A DNA stretch of 64,000 nucleotides from Eriocheir sinensis (Eukaryota; Arthropoda; Malacostraca; Decapoda; Varunidae): the NCBI RefSeq assembly GCF_024679095.1, contig NW_026112142.1, positions 132,001-196,000 on the forward strand. The letters are read 5' to 3'. This document shows, in pieces, positions 55,301 to 64,000 of the stretch. Position numbers and translations under genes: made by a program. Numbering within the stretch: position 1 is the first letter of the stretch; the number at the start of each line of letters is the position of its first letter. The notes under the pieces were generated by a model, which saw only the letters and a program-made list of their open reading frames with translations, searched no databases and was not told the origin of the DNA.

Positions 55301-56009
55301 TGCTGGCCCTATGACACCTGCCACTGCTTCATCATCTGCTGGCCCTATGACACCAGCCACTGCTTCATCATCTGCTGGCCCAATGACACCTGCCACTGCT
55401 TCATCATCTGCTGGCCCTATGACACCAGCCACTGCTTCATCATCTGCTGGCCCAATGACACCTGCCACTGCTTCATCATCTGCTGGCCCTATGACACCTG
55501 CCACTGCTTCATCATCTGCTGGCCCTATGACACCAGCCACTGCTTCATCATCTGCTGGCCCTATGACACCTGCCACTGTTTCATCATCTGCTGGCCCTAT
55601 GACACCAGCCACTGTTTCATCATCTGCTGGCCCAATGACACCAGCCACTGCTTCAATATCTGCTGGCCCTATGACACCAGCCACTGCTTCATCATCTGCT
55701 GGCCCAATGACACCAGCCACTGCTTCATCATCTGCTGGCCCTATGACACCAGCCACTGTTTCATCATCTGCTGGCCCTATGACACCAGCCACTGTTTCAT
55801 CATCTGCTGGCCCTATGACACCAGCCACTGCTTCATCATCTGCTGGCCCAATGACACCTGCCACTGCTTCATCATCTGCTGGCCCTATGACACCAGCCAC
55901 TGCTTCATCATCTGCTGGCCCAATGACACCTGCCACTGCAAGGGATGACAATGAAGCTGCTCCACCAGTCACCACCTACTTCATCGGAGTTAAGAGATGC
56001 CTTTCATAG
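52367..56009 (+). CDS. Myb/SANT-like DNA-binding protein of the Harbinger-like element, three exons, with 30 dodecapeptide repeats
   Basis: Exon 1 (52367-52542) encodes SKFNWSPDETVFLHQIQ and YGKSITPEDKKRAWTEVAEA, the first helices of a Myb/SANT-like domain, then GT. Exon 2 (53930-54045) is in phase and gives DDCERRWYNIQQKSKPRIAK and CKNELRQTG, the rest of the domain, then GT. Exon 3 begins after an AG at 54779-54780, again in phase, with LLETIPAHCSLLVEKIPL, thirty copies of a 12-residue unit (SSSAGPMTPATA) and a 22-residue tail to a stop. No start codon was found upstream of exon 1 before a stop, so an earlier exon is likely. The protein should help bind the transposon ends. The two splice phases agreeing is the main support; no transcript was seen. 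Confidence 0.68.
52545..53690. repeat. Tandem duplication of about 575 bp within intron 1
   Basis: Parallel blocks: CATATTCATGGTTCAA at 52554 and CATATCCATGATTCAA near 53130, then AAACTAACCTAACCT, GACCATTTCTGC, ACATAACTAAACC, CAAGTTTGTT and GGCATGCCAGACT in the same order in both halves. Several short CCTAA-type units are included. Confidence 0.8.
54046..54780. other. Intron 2 of the Myb/SANT-like gene
   Basis: Starts GTAATT after exon 2 and ends TTTATCAG. It holds a CACAC-rich patch (about 54285-54320) and no other recognisable feature. An alternative AG at 54763-54764 would put exon 3 in another open frame. Confidence 0.5.
54861..55940. repeat. 36-bp minisatellite, 30 units
   Basis: Exactly 30 units of 36 bp. 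Units differ mainly at two sites: CCTATGACA versus CCAATGACA, and ACACCA versus ACACCT. Because the unit length is divisible by three and has no stop in several frames, long open frames appear on both strands. Confidence 0.97.
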
Positions 56010-56236
56010 GGCAGCAGTATAATTTTTTGATGCTGGGGCTGAATATTACTGCCTCAAGGCTATGATTTTGTCACTTTTTTTTTTATTACTGAGGAGGTTA
56101 GGGTGGAAGGGGTGAAAAATAATCTCTGCTGTTTTTCGACAGAAATGGTTAGCAAATTCATTCAAAGCACAAAATTTACCAGAAAAAAAATTGTGTGCCA
56201 TTGTGAGTGGGTTCACTTGAGATTGGGCTCCAATAC

Positions 56237-56530
56237 GCCTCCGTGGTCTAGTGGTCAGCATGCCTGGCTTCTACGCGGGCCCGGGTTCGAATCCCGGCCC
56301 GGGCAGTCGGCGTGCAGCTCACCCAGCTGATCATCCTCACTCTCGGGCTGGTCGATAATTGACTACCTGGGGAAACTGTGGTAACCTGGATGTCACACTG
56401 GCCCTGTGTCCCGGGGTAATGGGCTCCCTCCCACCACAGGCTCAAGGGCCAATGTTACGGAGATGAGCACCGAGGCCACGCGCTGCTACAGCGTATGCCC
56501 CAACTTTACCTTTACCTTTATTGGCTCGAC
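56237..56530 (+). mobile_element. tRNA-derived SINE
   Basis: The head reads TCCGTGGTCTAGTGGTCAGC (A box region) and GGGTTCGAATCCCGG (B box). An anticodon-loop-like CTTCTAC suggests an Arg(TCT)-type ancestor, but the acceptor stem is mispaired, so it is not a functional tRNA. The body has GTGGTAACCTGGATGTCACA and GAGATGAGCACC, and the tail is TTTACCTTTACCTTTA. Related copies are at 36755 (3' part) and 62830. Confidence 0.85.
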
Positions 56531-56600
56531 TGACAGACATGGCTTTGTATGTCGAAGGTCACTGGTTCAATCCCCACAGCCAGCACTCTCTAACTTGGAT
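56531..56600 (+). other. tRNA-like remnant next to the SINE
   Basis: GGTTCAATCCCCAC (B-box-like) follows GGCTCGACTGACAG and CATGGCTTTGTATGTCG. It could be the head of a second SINE. Too short to be sure. Confidence 0.35.
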
Positions 56601-56751
56601 TTTTCCGAGTTCCCTAGAGCCTTGATTAATTTATCGGTGTTAAATGAGGAGATTTTCACCGGTACCCAGTCTTGGGTGTTACAAGATACGTTGTTACAAT
56701 CAGGGGCGTCATATGGACTTCAAAAGTGGGAGGGACATTAGGGCAGACATT

Positions 56752-56753
<2 letters not shown>

Positions 56754-56834
<81 letters not shown>
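56754..56834. repeat. (TA)n microsatellite
   Basis: About 40 TA units inside the Harbinger-like element. Confidence 0.97.
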
Positions 56835-56838
<4 letters not shown>

Positions 56839-56999
56839 TTACCATCATTAGCTTATAACACCTTTAGGCACCGATCATATTTGCATTTTATGTAGTCTGT
56901 GATGCAGGCAGGATATTCATTAGCACCTAATTAGACTCATGCTGCTCTCCAGTGCTCTCTGATCCACTCACAATCAAAGATGTAGTATACCTATATGGT

Positions 57000-57615
57000 A
57001 GCATTGAGTAATCTTAGGTCACTTGGTAAAGTGTTCACCTAAGTCCGACCCAAGCTGACAACATAAACCTAAGCGTGTTTGCAAGCTGAGTGCTTAGAAT
57101 ATTGGCATAATAATAAAAGATGCTGAAAACTGGATTCCACTACTTTACTGAATATATGAATAATTATATAATGAATTTGTAATGGAGCCAAGATAAAAAA
57201 AGCTATGTTTTCAGCGGTCATACCATGATCTCATGAAAATAAATAGGTTGACATATATAATTAATTACTACGTAATTTGGTATGATGACCATTGCACGTT
57301 AATACCATAGCTTTGCTAGCATTGAGTAATCTTAGGTCACTTTGTAAAGTGTTCACATAAGTCCGACCCAAGCTGACAACATAAACCTAAGCATGTTTGC
57401 AAGCTGAGTGCTTAATTGCATAATAATAAAAGATGCTGAAAACTAGATTCCACTAATAGAGTAATTATATACTGAGTTTGTAATAGAGCCAAGATAAAAA
57501 AGCTATGTTTTTCAGTGGTCATACCATGATCTCATGAAAATAAATAGGTTGACATATATAATTAATTACTACGTATTTTGTTATGATGACTATTGCACAT
57601 TAATACCATAGCTTT
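57000..57615. repeat. Tandem duplication, unit about 318 bp, two units
   Basis: AGCATTGAGTAATCTTAGG starts at 57000 and 57318. The two halves stay parallel through GTCCGACCCAAGCTGACAAC and AATACCATAGCTTTG with a few indels. It lies between the two genes of the Harbinger-like element and has no coding capacity. Confidence 0.92.
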
Positions 57616-58135
57616 GAATCCAATGATGAATATCTTCAAGCAAGACACAAATAGCAACAGATTGGTCACCAATTCACTCAGTAAACACAATACTCCAGAA
57701 AAGTATACACTGAATTCACAATAAAGTTGTTTTTCCACTTGGAACTTTGTAAACAGAAACCAAGTAACCTCGTTTTACTTCACTCATAAGTCATGATGTT
57801 CACGATGTGGTCACCTCGACCTTTCGTTCCTCCTCCCACACACTGGCAGACGTCTCTAACAAGCTTTCTTACCACCATTATCTCAATACGAATAACCGGC
57901 AGGAGTAATTTGTTTTCTAACTTGATTTTAAAGCAACAATAATTATAAATCATATTCTAAATGACATTTTAATGAAATTTTCATGTCATCTTTTTCATTT
58001 GCATGTGTGTACCTTTCTGCTACAAATAAAAGTTTTTTTCCCATGTTTTGTTTTCCTTAACTCAAATATTTCACATTTTAATCAATAACAAAGGCATCAA
58101 ACACTAATTGTATGTTCAAGCTGTTTTTTTTTTTT
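57616..58135. other. Noncoding part of the Harbinger-like element
   Basis: A/T-rich. On the minus strand it should hold the rest of the nuclease (second Asp and Glu), but I cannot find it; stops are frequent. Confidence 0.4.
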
Positions 58136-58566
58136 TCTGTTGACAAACTACGTCGTTTTCCTTTGGTGCCATTATTTTCACATGGGTGCAGTCTATTAAT
58201 CCCACAACACTGGCAAGTTGGTAGAATTCTGTTTGCTTTTCATGGATCTCCACCCTATCAAGGGGAGACTGGATAAACCTCCCGACTACCTACGGGGCAC
58301 TGAGGGCGACCAGAGTTTCCGCAATCACCCTGCTTACACTACTCTGGCTTACCCCAAACTCATCACTTGAACACTGCAGCATTTTTCCTGTAGCCAAGTA
58401 TCTTTAAGTCAAAATCACTTTCAACCCCGGGGTGAGGAAATGCTCCCTTTGAACTGGATCTTGTAGCTCTCTTCTCACCAAATCAGTCACATACTCCATT
58501 CCTGCAAGGTCTAATATGTATGTCTTGACAAGTTCACCATCGTTATACAGTTCCAAAGCGTCCTAT
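58136..58566 (-). pseudogene. HARBI1-like DDE nuclease, N-terminal half, broken
   Basis: The minus strand gives LTPGLKVIL, an in-frame stop, RYLATG, FGVSQSSVSRVIAETLVAL, another stop, RFIQSPLDRVEI, QTEFYQLASVVGLIDCTHVK and IMAPKEN. SQSSVSRVI and the block IDCTHVKI, which carries the first catalytic Asp, are hallmarks of the Harbinger nuclease family. Two in-frame stops and loss of the remaining DDE residues make it inactive. It converges with the Myb/SANT-like gene, as is common in this superfamily. Confidence 0.85.
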
Positions 58567-58820
58567 CAAACTCTAAATTGCGGAGGCGGGCTGGGCGAGG
58601 AAGTCCGGCGGTCATGTTGATATGGGTCTGGGTCTGGGATTCACTATTAACTTTACTATTAAGTGTTTAGAAGTCCTCGCCAGCACTCCCAAGTTAATAC
58701 CAAAGTTAATAGTAGGTATTAGGCTAATAGTTGTTGAGGATACACTTTGCGAGTGAAGTTAATACTAAAGTCGAAAGTTAATACCAAGTTTAGTATTAAT
58801 AGTTGTCGAGGATACGGGTC

Positions 58821-58852
58821 CTGGTGTATGTTCTTCCTATGTGTTCCTATGT
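58821..58852 (+). mobile_element. LINE 3' tail, right part of the target of the Harbinger-like element
   Basis: CTGGTGTATGTTCTTCC followed by TATGTGTTCCTATGTATTCC, the 8-bp-type LINE tail. It is immediately followed by a (CCT/CTT)n tract (58853-58960). Confidence 0.75.
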
Positions 58853-58978
58853 ATTCCTCCTCCTCTTCCTCTTCCTCTTCCTCTTCCTCCAGCTCCACCC
58901 CCACCTCCGCCTATTCCTCCTTCTCCTTTTTCTTCTTCTTTTTCTTCCTTCTCCTGATCCTCCACCTCCTCCTCCTAA
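58853..58978. repeat. (CTT/CCT)n polypyrimidine tract
   Basis: CCTCTTCCTCTTCCTC-type units abutting the LINE tail. Confidence 0.9.
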
Positions 58979-59226
58979 TGAACCACACAGCACACCATTA
59001 ACACTTACCCACATCCGCTGCCTCCACACCCTCACACCTTGTATCACTCACCTGGAAAGACAAATGACAGGTGATTAAAACGTGTTATAACATGTTTTAT
59101 CTCCTTCTAAAGTACGTTATTACGAGAGATGGGAGCACCAATAATAATATACACATAACCATAGACACAATACATAATACATACATGATACATAATCTTA
59201 TAACTATAATTAACCATACACCTGTC

Positions 59227-59229
<3 letters not shown>

Positions 59230-59289
<60 letters not shown>

Positions 59290-59365
59290 CTTTTTCCTTC
59301 CCTCCCTCCTTCCTTCCTTCCTTCCTTCCTTCCTTCCCTCCTTCCTCCTCCTCCTCCTCCTTCTG
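59230..59365. repeat. Compound (GT)n, (TTCC)n, (CCT)n microsatellite
   Basis: GT 59230-59288, TTCC units about 59300-59345, CCT units to 59362. It abuts the LINE fragment at 59366. The sequence 58979-59229 before it holds nothing recognisable. Confidence 0.95.
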
Positions 59366-59640
59366 AACAAGCTCAGCAATGCTGATCACTCCAAACTCTT
59401 CACGCCACAAAGAAACCTGAGGACAAGAAACAACGGAAAAACAATTCAAGCAAAGCGATGCAATACCGACATCAGCAGGAGTTATTTCTCGAATAGAGTT
59501 GTTCGCCACTGGAACAGCCTTCCTGTATAAGTAGTTAGCGCAGAGACAATCAACTCCTTCAAGAAACGCATTGATCGCCACTTTGCTGCATCGGGGGTGA
59601 ACTGAACGTATCCAAGAGTAGGTACACAAGTGCTTTAATC
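59366..59640 (+). pseudogene. LINE C-related RT C-terminal fragment, 5'-truncated at (CCT)n
   Basis: Encodes LRTRNNGKTIQAKRCNTDIS, then YFSNRVVRHWNSLPV, an in-frame TAA at about 59528, and INSFKKRIDRHFAASGV, close to the LINE C C-terminus (NSFKYRIDRHFAASGVE). Only the last part is present. Confidence 0.82.
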
Positions 59641-59770
59641 CTTCCCTACAAGCCACTCCTACGGCTAACGGATTGATTAAATCACTGAAAGCAGGCAGCC
59701 TTCAAATGAGCCAACAGGCTTTCTGCTGCCTGCTAGTCCATGTTTCCATGTTTCCTCATTCTTTTCATTT

Positions 59771-59856
59771 TTCCTTTTCTTTTCTTTTCTTCTTCTTCTT
59801 CTTCTTCTTCTTCTTCTTCTTCTTCTTCTTCTTCTTCTTCCTCCTCCTCCTCCTCT
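59771..59856. repeat. (CTT)n then (CCT)n microsatellite
   Basis: About 20 CTT triplets followed by CCT triplets. Confidence 0.95.
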
Positions 59857-60054
59857 CGTGTGAACTTGTCGAGAGTAAGGTAAGGTGTGTGTCTCCACGT
59901 CGGGAACTTGTTCAGGCTAAGTTCCGCCGCTGTGAACCTGTAAGCTGACTTGTCGGGAGTTATTCTGAACAAGCCGGGTGACAGACTCCGACCCCCCGAC
60001 AAGATGCGAACACGATTAGAACATTTCCCGAACATCACGCGTGCCTGGCTTCTG

Positions 60055-60056
<2 letters not shown>

Positions 60057-60120
<64 letters not shown>
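60057..60120. repeat. (GT)n microsatellite
   Basis: About 31 GT units; the sequence between this and the CTT tract (59857-60056) shows no gene. Confidence 0.97.
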
Positions 60121-60122
<2 letters not shown>

Positions 60123-60167
60123 CATTAACCTGGTTTGGTACACTTTACTACAAAATCCATACACCTT

Positions 60168-61737
60168 TTTTTTTTTTTACAACAAAGGATACAGCTCAAA
60201 GGCGCACAAAAAAGAAATCAATAATAAAAAAAAGCCCGCTACTCGCTGCTCCCCCCCCAAAAAATCAAGAAGAGGTGGCCGAAAGAGAGGTCAATTTCGG
60301 GAGGAGAGGTGTCCTGATACCCTCCTCTTGAAAGAGATCAAGTCATAGGCAGGAGGAAATACAGATGAAGGAAGATTGTTCCAGAGTTTACCAGCGTGAG
60401 GGATGAAAGAGTGAAGATGCTGGTTAGCTCTTGCATAAGGGGTTTGGACAGTATAGGGATGAGCATGAATAGAAAGTCTTGTGCAGCGGGGCCGCGGGAG
60501 GGGGGGGAGGCATGCAGTTAGCAAGTTCAGAAGAGCATTCAGTGTTGGAATATCGATAGAAGATAGAAAGAGAGGCAACATCGCGGTGGAATTTAAGAGG
60601 TAGAAGACAATCGGTAGAAGGAGGAGAGCTGATGAGACGAAGAGCCTTAGACTCCATTCTGTCCAGAAGAGCTGTGTGAGTGGAGCCCCCCCACACGTGA
60701 GATGCATACTCCATACGAGGGCGGACAAGGCCCCTGTATATGGATAGCAACTGCGCGGGGGAGAAGAACTGGCGTAGACGATACAGAACGCCCAAACTCG
60801 AGGAAGCTGATTTAGTGAGAGAGGAGATATGAAGTTTCCAGTTGAGATTTTGAGTTAGGGATAGACCGAGGATGTTTAGTGTTGAAGAAGTTGGCAGCTG
60901 AGTGTTGTCGAAGAACAGGGGATAGGTGTTTGGAAGATTGTGTCGAGTTGATAGGTGGAGAAATTGAGTTTTTGAGGCATTGAAGGACACAAGGTTCCTT
61001 CTGCCCCAATCGGAAATGATTGCAAGGTCTGGGGTTAAGCGTTCTTCAGCCTCCACTCTGGAGTCGTGTACTTCCTGTTGTGATGGTCTTCTATTGAAAG
61101 AAGTTGAATAATGCAGAGTGGAGTCGTCGGCGTATGAGTGGACAGGACAGTTTGTTATGGAAAGAAGATCATTCATGAATAACAAGAAGAGAGTGGGTGA
61201 TAGGACAGAGCCCTGTGGAACGCCACTGTTGATAGGTTTAGGGAAAGAGCAGTGACCGTCTACCACCGCAGAGATAGAACGGACGGAAAGGAAACTGAAG
61301 ATAAAGGAACAGAGAGAGGGATAGAATCCGAAAGAGGGCAGTTTAGAAAGTAAAGACTGGTGCCAGACTCTATCGAAGGCTTTCGATATGTCTAGCGCAA
61401 CAGAGAAAGTTTCACCGAAACGGCTAAGAGAGGATGACCAAGAGTCAGTTGAGAGAGCAAGAAGATCGCCAGTAGAACGCCCCTTGCGGAATCCATACTG
61501 GCGATCAGATAGAAGGTTAGAAGTGGAAAGGTGCTTTTGAATCTTCCGGTTAAGGATTGATTCAAAAGCTTTAAATAGACAGAAAATTAAAGCTATAGGG
61601 CGGTAGTTTGAGGGATTGGAACGGTCACCCTTCTTAGGCACAGGCTGTACAAAGGCATACTTCCAGCAGGAAGGAAAGGTAGATGTTGATAGGCAGAGAC
61701 GAAAGAGTTTGACCAGGCAGGGTGCTGCCCCTTGAAC

Positions 61738-61740
<3 letters not shown>
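60168..61740 (-). mobile_element. LINE E (non-LTR retrotransposon of a different lineage), 5'-truncated at a (CA)n tract
   Basis: The minus strand starts inside RT right after the CA tract (61740-61815) and ends in an A-rich tail (T run 60168-60179 on the plus strand). It is distinct from LINE A-D: the catalytic box is YADDSTLH and the palm motif is GVPQGSVLSPTLF. Short 3'-end copies are at 36675 and 38212, and a C-terminal relative is at 37225. Confidence 0.88.
60291..61740 (-). pseudogene. LINE E ORF2 remnant: reverse transcriptase and C-terminal domain
   Basis: A long open part (to 60424) reads QPVPKKGDRSNPSNYRPIAL, RQYGFRKGRSTGDLLAL, VALDISKAFDRVWH, SGVPQGSVLSPTLF, SYADDSTLH, DWGRRNLVSFNASKTQFL, LGVLYRLRQFF and GLVRPRMEYASHVWGG. 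A shift near 60500-60540 moves the end (HSFIPHAGKLWNNLPSSVF, FKRRVSGHLSS) into another frame, ending at 60291. The endonuclease and the N-terminal RT are missing. The RT catalytic core is intact. Confidence 0.88.

Positions 61741-61815
<75 letters not shown>
61740..61815. repeat. (CA)n microsatellite at the 5' junction of LINE E
   Basis: About 38 CA units. Confidence 0.97.
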
Positions 61816-61816
<1 letters not shown>

Positions 61817-61865
61817 CAGGGTGGCGCCAACTCCACCTCGGCCGCCAGATATCACCGCTAGATGG

Positions 61866-62072
61866 AGACACAGGACCATATTTTAAAACACATACTTGAC
61901 AAGGCTTTCGTAGGAGCTTAGGCCATTTCCAGGGGTAGTTTTATGTCCCTGGCGGTAGTTTGACCCATCTTCTGTACCGTGAACTTAAAAACACTTATTA
62001 GAACCCGATAGATCTTCTCTCTGACCATTGGAAATTGTTGATGTGAGAGGAGGAAGCGTCTGATAGCACCGA
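61866..62072 (-). mobile_element. MITE family M1 copy
   Basis: ACAAGGCTTTCGTAGGAGC, GGGTAGTTTTATG, TTCTGTACCGTGAAC, TTAGAACCCGAT and GAAATTGTTGATGTGAGAG, then AAGCGTCTGA, with the tip eroded. Confidence 0.78.
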
Positions 62073-62314
62073 CCACAGACCCGGCCGCCAGATAGAGACA
62101 CAGCCACGGTCGCCACATCAAGGGGGGAAAGTGTCGCCGCCTGTCACATAAAGGGACGTAAAAACCGGAGCCACGAATTACACTCGCTGGTCACAGGGCG
62201 CGGCTATCTAGTTTTACTTGGAGTTGGAAATCGAGTCACAGATGAAACGTCCATTTAATACGGGGAATAAGAAGCGTTTTGGGGCTGTATGTGTTTCTTG
62301 ATCGTGGGCCATTC

Positions 62315-62815
62315 CTTTCCTCCTCATAAATCTACGATAAAAATTAATAAACCTTAGAATTTGAAATCATGCTCCTATTGTTCTTTTAGTCCTTATCTCT
62401 TTACTGTATAAGAGGACGTCAATTTACTACTATATATTAAAGACTAATTGAAATTCCATGTACGAATATCTTGATTCTTGATGAAAAAATATTAAACCTC
62501 TGAATTCTAGATCATGGCAAGGCTTTCTTTTATCTTTTTCTTCGTAGCTTTTAAACGTCAATTTACTGCTATAAGTTAGGATTTCTTGTTCTGTATGCCG
62601 TCTGTTCCGTTTCATTCCGTTCCTCTTGATAAATCCACGATGAAAAAATTACTAAACCTCAGAGTTCGAAATGATGTTCCTCTTTTTTAGTCCTGCCTTC
62701 TTTACTCTAATAAACGACGTCAATTTACTACTATTAATTAAGGGTTTCTTGTTTTCTATATTTCCTGTCCTGTTTCACTCCGCTCCTCTTCATAATCCAC
62801 GATGAGAATTTTAAA
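62315..62815. repeat. Degenerate minisatellite, unit about 145-163 bp, about three units
   Basis: Parallel blocks TAAACCTNWGAATT near 62344, 62489 and 62652, each followed by ACGTCAATTTACT about 80-95 bp later. The SINE at 62816 begins where a fourth unit would continue. The preceding 62073-62314 shows no gene. Confidence 0.75.
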
Positions 62816-63095
62816 CCCATGACTATGAATCTGCGGGCCTGGGTTTGAATCCCGGCCTGGACTGTCAGCGTGCAGCCCACCCAGCTGTTCATGCTCCTTT
62901 CGGGTTGGTCGATAAATGTTACCTGGGGACCCTCTGGGAAGGTAAACTGTGGTAACCTGGATGTCACACTGGCCCTGGGTCGGGTTACTGGTTCTCTCCC
63001 CCCACACGCTCAAAGGGCCAACGGGACGCAGATGAGCACCGCCGCCACGCGTAGCTGTAGCGTATGCTCCCAACTTTACCTTACCAACACTTATT
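62816..63095 (+). mobile_element. tRNA-derived SINE (same family as 56237), head eroded
   Basis: GGGTTTGAATCCCGGCCTGG (B box), GTGGTAACCTGGATGTCACA, CTCAAAGGGCCAACGGGACG, GATGAGCACC and a CTTTACCTTACC tail match the copy at 56237-56530; the A-box end is replaced. Confidence 0.82.
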
Positions 63096-63290
63096 AGCCG
63101 CCCGCTGCGAGGCTGCCTCCCGGCAGCCGTTATTACTTAGTCCGCTACACGCAGCACACCGCCGGCCCGGCATAACACACAGCGAAACTAAGTGGCTTAT
63201 GGCGATTGTACTTTCGCTTCTACCTTCCCCGGGCACGGCAAGGAGGAAGGATTATGGTGCGGCCTTTCTTGCGTAGGATCCAACAACAAC
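63096..63290. other. No recognisable gene
   Basis: A GC-rich patch near 63100-63170 and otherwise unique-looking sequence. Confidence 0.4.
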
Positions 63291-63299
63291 AACAAAAAT

Positions 63300-63545
63300 C
63301 AACTAGTACAAAAGAAAAATACATAAAAAAATAGAAGAAAAGAAAAGAAGAGAAGAAGAAAATAAATGGAATAAAAATAAAGTAAATAAATAAAATAAAA
63401 AATAAAATAAAAATAGAATATAGGACAATAAAAAAATATAAAAAAATACACAAATAAAACCAAATAAAAGTAGACACTAAAAACAATAACAAAAGAAAAA
63501 AATATATAAATAAACAGATAGATAAAATAAGATAAACAAACTGTC
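63300..63545. repeat. A-rich (AAAT/AAATA)n low-complexity stretch
   Basis: Irregular AAATAAAAT units on the plus strand; the T-rich complement gives an artefactual hydrophobic frame. Confidence 0.9.
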
Positions 63546-63750
63546 GTAACATGATACTTGCTGTTTCAATGTTTCTTTTTATAATACTCCCGAGCGGGGA
63601 TTTGCAGCGCCTTCACACGTGTCCTCGTCTCGCCTATGGACGCGTCTTTAGGGAGTTTTACCTTTTAAGAAGTATCAGTTCGCGTCTTTTATAAGCTGTT
63701 TTTCAACGCGTGTTAAGATGCGAGGCAAAGTTAGTTCATTATAATAAAAC

Positions 63751-63752
<2 letters not shown>

Positions 63753-63819
<67 letters not shown>

Positions 63820-63864
63820 GACAGACAGGTAGATACATACAACAACAACAACAACAACAACAAC
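63753..63864. repeat. (CA)n then (CAA)n microsatellites
   Basis: CA 63753-63817 and about nine CAA units 63838-63864. Nothing recognisable lies in 63546-63752 or after 63865. Confidence 0.95.
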
Positions 63865-64000
63865 TCCCTTGACCACCAAAGTCCCACAGTCTGTTAGTTA
63901 AAGTTACCGTCCGGGCTACTGAGTACAGCCCGGCGATGGGTTGGAGTGTCCCCCGCGCCGACACCCCGACCCATCAACCCCCGGGTGGCCGTAAACAAAT

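Larger units (their letters stand above)
51930..58820. mobile_element. PIF/Harbinger-like DNA transposon with two genes, 6.9 kb
   Basis: Ends GGCCCGTATCCTCGA and (reverse complement of the right end) GACCCGTATCCTCGA are flanked by the 3-bp duplication CTG (51927-51929 and 58821-58823). Removing it restores a LINE 3' tail. It holds a Myb/SANT-like gene on the plus strand and a HARBI1-like nuclease remnant on the minus strand, the usual pair of Harbinger elements. A SINE (56237-56530) and a (TA)n tract lie inside, and the last third includes a 318-bp tandem duplication. Confidence 0.82.

Noticed and set aside
54734..55975. 413-codon frame on the minus strand (repeated AGVIGPADDEAV) and another 380-codon plus-strand frame (CWPYDTSHCFII)
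   Set aside because: Both are by-products of the 36-bp array. Only the plus-strand frame reading AGPMTPATA joins the Myb/SANT exons in phase; the others have no domain or splice support.
56237..56305. Possible functional tRNA gene
   Set aside because: The A and B boxes are good, but the acceptor stem is mispaired and the sequence continues into a SINE body found at two other sites.

Overview
The window looks like repeat-dominated intergenic DNA of an arthropod, most likely a decapod crustacean. The grounds are long pure (GA)n, (CA)n and (GT)n tracts every few kilobases, degenerate TTAGG/CCTAA (arthropod telomere-type) blocks, and many CR1/Jockey-group LINE fragments beside Ty3/gypsy, BEL/Pao, P-like, Harbinger-like and hAT-like elements. 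The taxonomic call is inference. I found no convincing host protein-coding gene, rRNA or functional tRNA gene; nearly every recognisable coding segment belongs to a mobile element.

Layout. 0-6.3 kb: LINE A copy 1 (+) and copy 2 (-), tail to tail around a (GA)n tract, then compound microsatellites, a ~130-bp minisatellite and a MITE (family M1). 6.35-17.4 kb: LINE B copy 1, split by a 7.7-kb env-bearing gypsy element (9109-16787, minus strand) with near-identical LTRs. 17.7-20.6 kb: LINE C (-). 20.6-22.2 kb: small repeats and about 1 kb of purine-rich minisatellite with a (GA)n core. 22.65-29.1 kb: a BEL/Pao element (-) inserted in an M1 MITE with a 5-bp target duplication; it carries an SGNH-hydrolase ORF upstream of gag, lacks RNase H and integrase, and has a tRNA-derived SINE in one LTR. 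29.3-31.4 kb: a hAT-type MITE, a 99-bp tandem array made from a piece of LINE RT, microsatellites and a telomere-like block. 32-35.3 kb: a ~142-bp minisatellite split cleanly by a P-superfamily DNA transposon. 35.5-45.7 kb: MITEs, SINE and LINE scraps, a second 194-bp hAT-type MITE with a perfect 8-bp target duplication, LINE A copy 3 and a 177-bp satellite. 45.8-51.65 kb: LINE D, then LINE B copy 2 with the end of an SGNH-type ORF1 and a nearly full ORF2. 51.93-58.82 kb: a PIF/Harbinger-like transposon, with 3-bp CTG target duplications, inside a LINE 3' UTR. It carries a Myb/SANT-like gene whose last exon holds thirty 36-bp repeats, and a broken HARBI1-type nuclease gene on the other strand. 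59.3-64 kb: microsatellites, a LINE tail fragment, LINE E (-), an M1 MITE, a SINE and A/T-rich DNA.

How the parts relate. Nesting gives a relative order: the M1 MITE is older than the BEL element, which is older than the SINE in its LTR; LINE B copy 1 is older than the gypsy element; a LINE 3' UTR is older than the Harbinger-like element, which is older than the SINE inside it; the minisatellite is older than the P-like element. Several LINE copies begin and/or end exactly at polypyrimidine microsatellites, which suggests target preference or microhomology-guided insertion. Almost all element genes carry stops or frameshifts, many at homopolymers, so part of the damage could be sequencing error.
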